Notes under the pieces: model-generated
Told to the model about the DNA's origin: nothing
The model's input: only the letters and a program-made list of their open reading frames with translations
Databases searched by the model: none
Program-made: the position numbers and the translations under genes
Assembly (NCBI GenBank): GCA_019119675.1
Contig: DWWO01000077.1
Coordinates: forward strand, 1 to 44,583
Length of the DNA: 44,583 bases
Reading direction: 5' to 3'
Source of the DNA: Candidatus Mediterraneibacter faecipullorum
Lineage (GTDB): Bacteria > Bacillota > Clostridia > Lachnospirales > Lachnospiraceae
In this document: piece after piece, positions 44,499 to 44,583 of the stretch
Layout: the number at the start of each line of letters is the position of its first letter
How positions within the stretch are numbered: the first letter of the stretch is position 1

Positions 44499-44583
44499 TT
44501 ATGCAATATCCTCTCGGTCTTTAAGCTCTCTTTGAATCCCGTCTGCAAATCCTTCGTCCAATATCGCCAGAGATGCACGGAAT
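44499..44583 (-). CDS. ylxQ: L7Ae-family ribosomal-like protein, C-terminal end only
   Basis: The last 27 codons of a gene cut by the window edge (first complete codon at 44582, stop TAA 44501-44499). The residues [20 protein letters not shown] match the C-terminal helix pattern of YlxQ-type L7Ae/L30e proteins (in B. subtilis VVVAVTDQGFANKL). It lies upstream of infB in the nusA-ylxR-ylxQ-infB order, which supports the name. The AAAGGAGG site for infB overlaps its stop codon. Confidence 0.75.
   Translation of the reverse strand, partial: FRASLAILDEGFADGIQRELKDREDIA

Overview
The window is a stretch of core chromosome from a low-to-mid G+C Firmicute, most likely a gut-type member of the Lachnospiraceae (Clostridia). 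The grounds are gene content and order: rpmA-obg-yhbY-nadD-yqeK-rsfS, lexA divergent from a LysM (YneA-like) gene, a mreBCD-mrdA-minDE-rodA-mgsA-dac cluster, mutS-mutL-miaA, and a ylxQ-infB-rbfA-nrnA-truB-ribF / rpsO / pnp block. Promoters are sigma-A-like, Shine-Dalgarno sites are strong, and the ribosomal protein L27 shows the Firmicute-type N-terminal extension. Species cannot be named from the sequence alone. No tRNA, rRNA, CRISPR array, prophage or insertion sequence was seen, and no stretch over 300 bases lacks a gene.

Layout. (1) 1-3598, plus strand: ribosome assembly and NAD genes (rpmA end, obg, yhbY, nadD, yqeK, rsfS). (2) 3709-4915: an SOS control module. lexA (minus) and a yneA-like division inhibitor (plus) share an intergenic region with five LexA-box-like sites. 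(3) 5156-7083: a Xer-type tyrosine recombinase and a TtcA-like tRNA thiolase, each with its own promoter. (4) 7170-12987, minus: a cytidylate-kinase-like gene, then an operon hlyD-like / yggS / sepF / ylmH / lspA / rluD (septation and envelope). (5) 13121-13324: a lone DUF378 membrane protein. (6) 13433-23178, minus: radC, then the cell-shape operon mreB-mreC-mreD-mrdA-minD-minE-rodA-mgsA-like-dac. (7) 23262-27755: two flavoproteins, a small unknown, and a PLP enzyme; then miaA, mutL and mutS (to 33508), a membrane protein and rarA (to 35456). (8) 35626-44583, minus: the translation/RNA block from ylxQ (cut by the window end) through infB, rbfA, nrnA, truB and ribF, followed by rpsO and pnp, each with its own promoter and a structured leader.

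How the genes work together. Block 6 builds the rod: MreBCD with PBP2 and RodA make lateral wall, MinD/MinE place the septum, and the carboxypeptidase trims stem peptides. Block 4 adds SepF and lipoprotein maturation. The SOS module couples DNA damage to division arrest. Block 8 couples initiation, 30S maturation, tRNA modification and RNA decay.

Most of the window is ordinary housekeeping. The points worth a second look are the MgsA-like protein with Lys in place of the catalytic Asp, MinDE without MinC beside them, an MreB with a changed EEP motif, a PBP2 with an insertion of about 230-250 residues, a zero-linker three-way junction in the rpsO leader, a long nested duplex in the pnp leader, and an orphan HlyD-like protein in a division operon.
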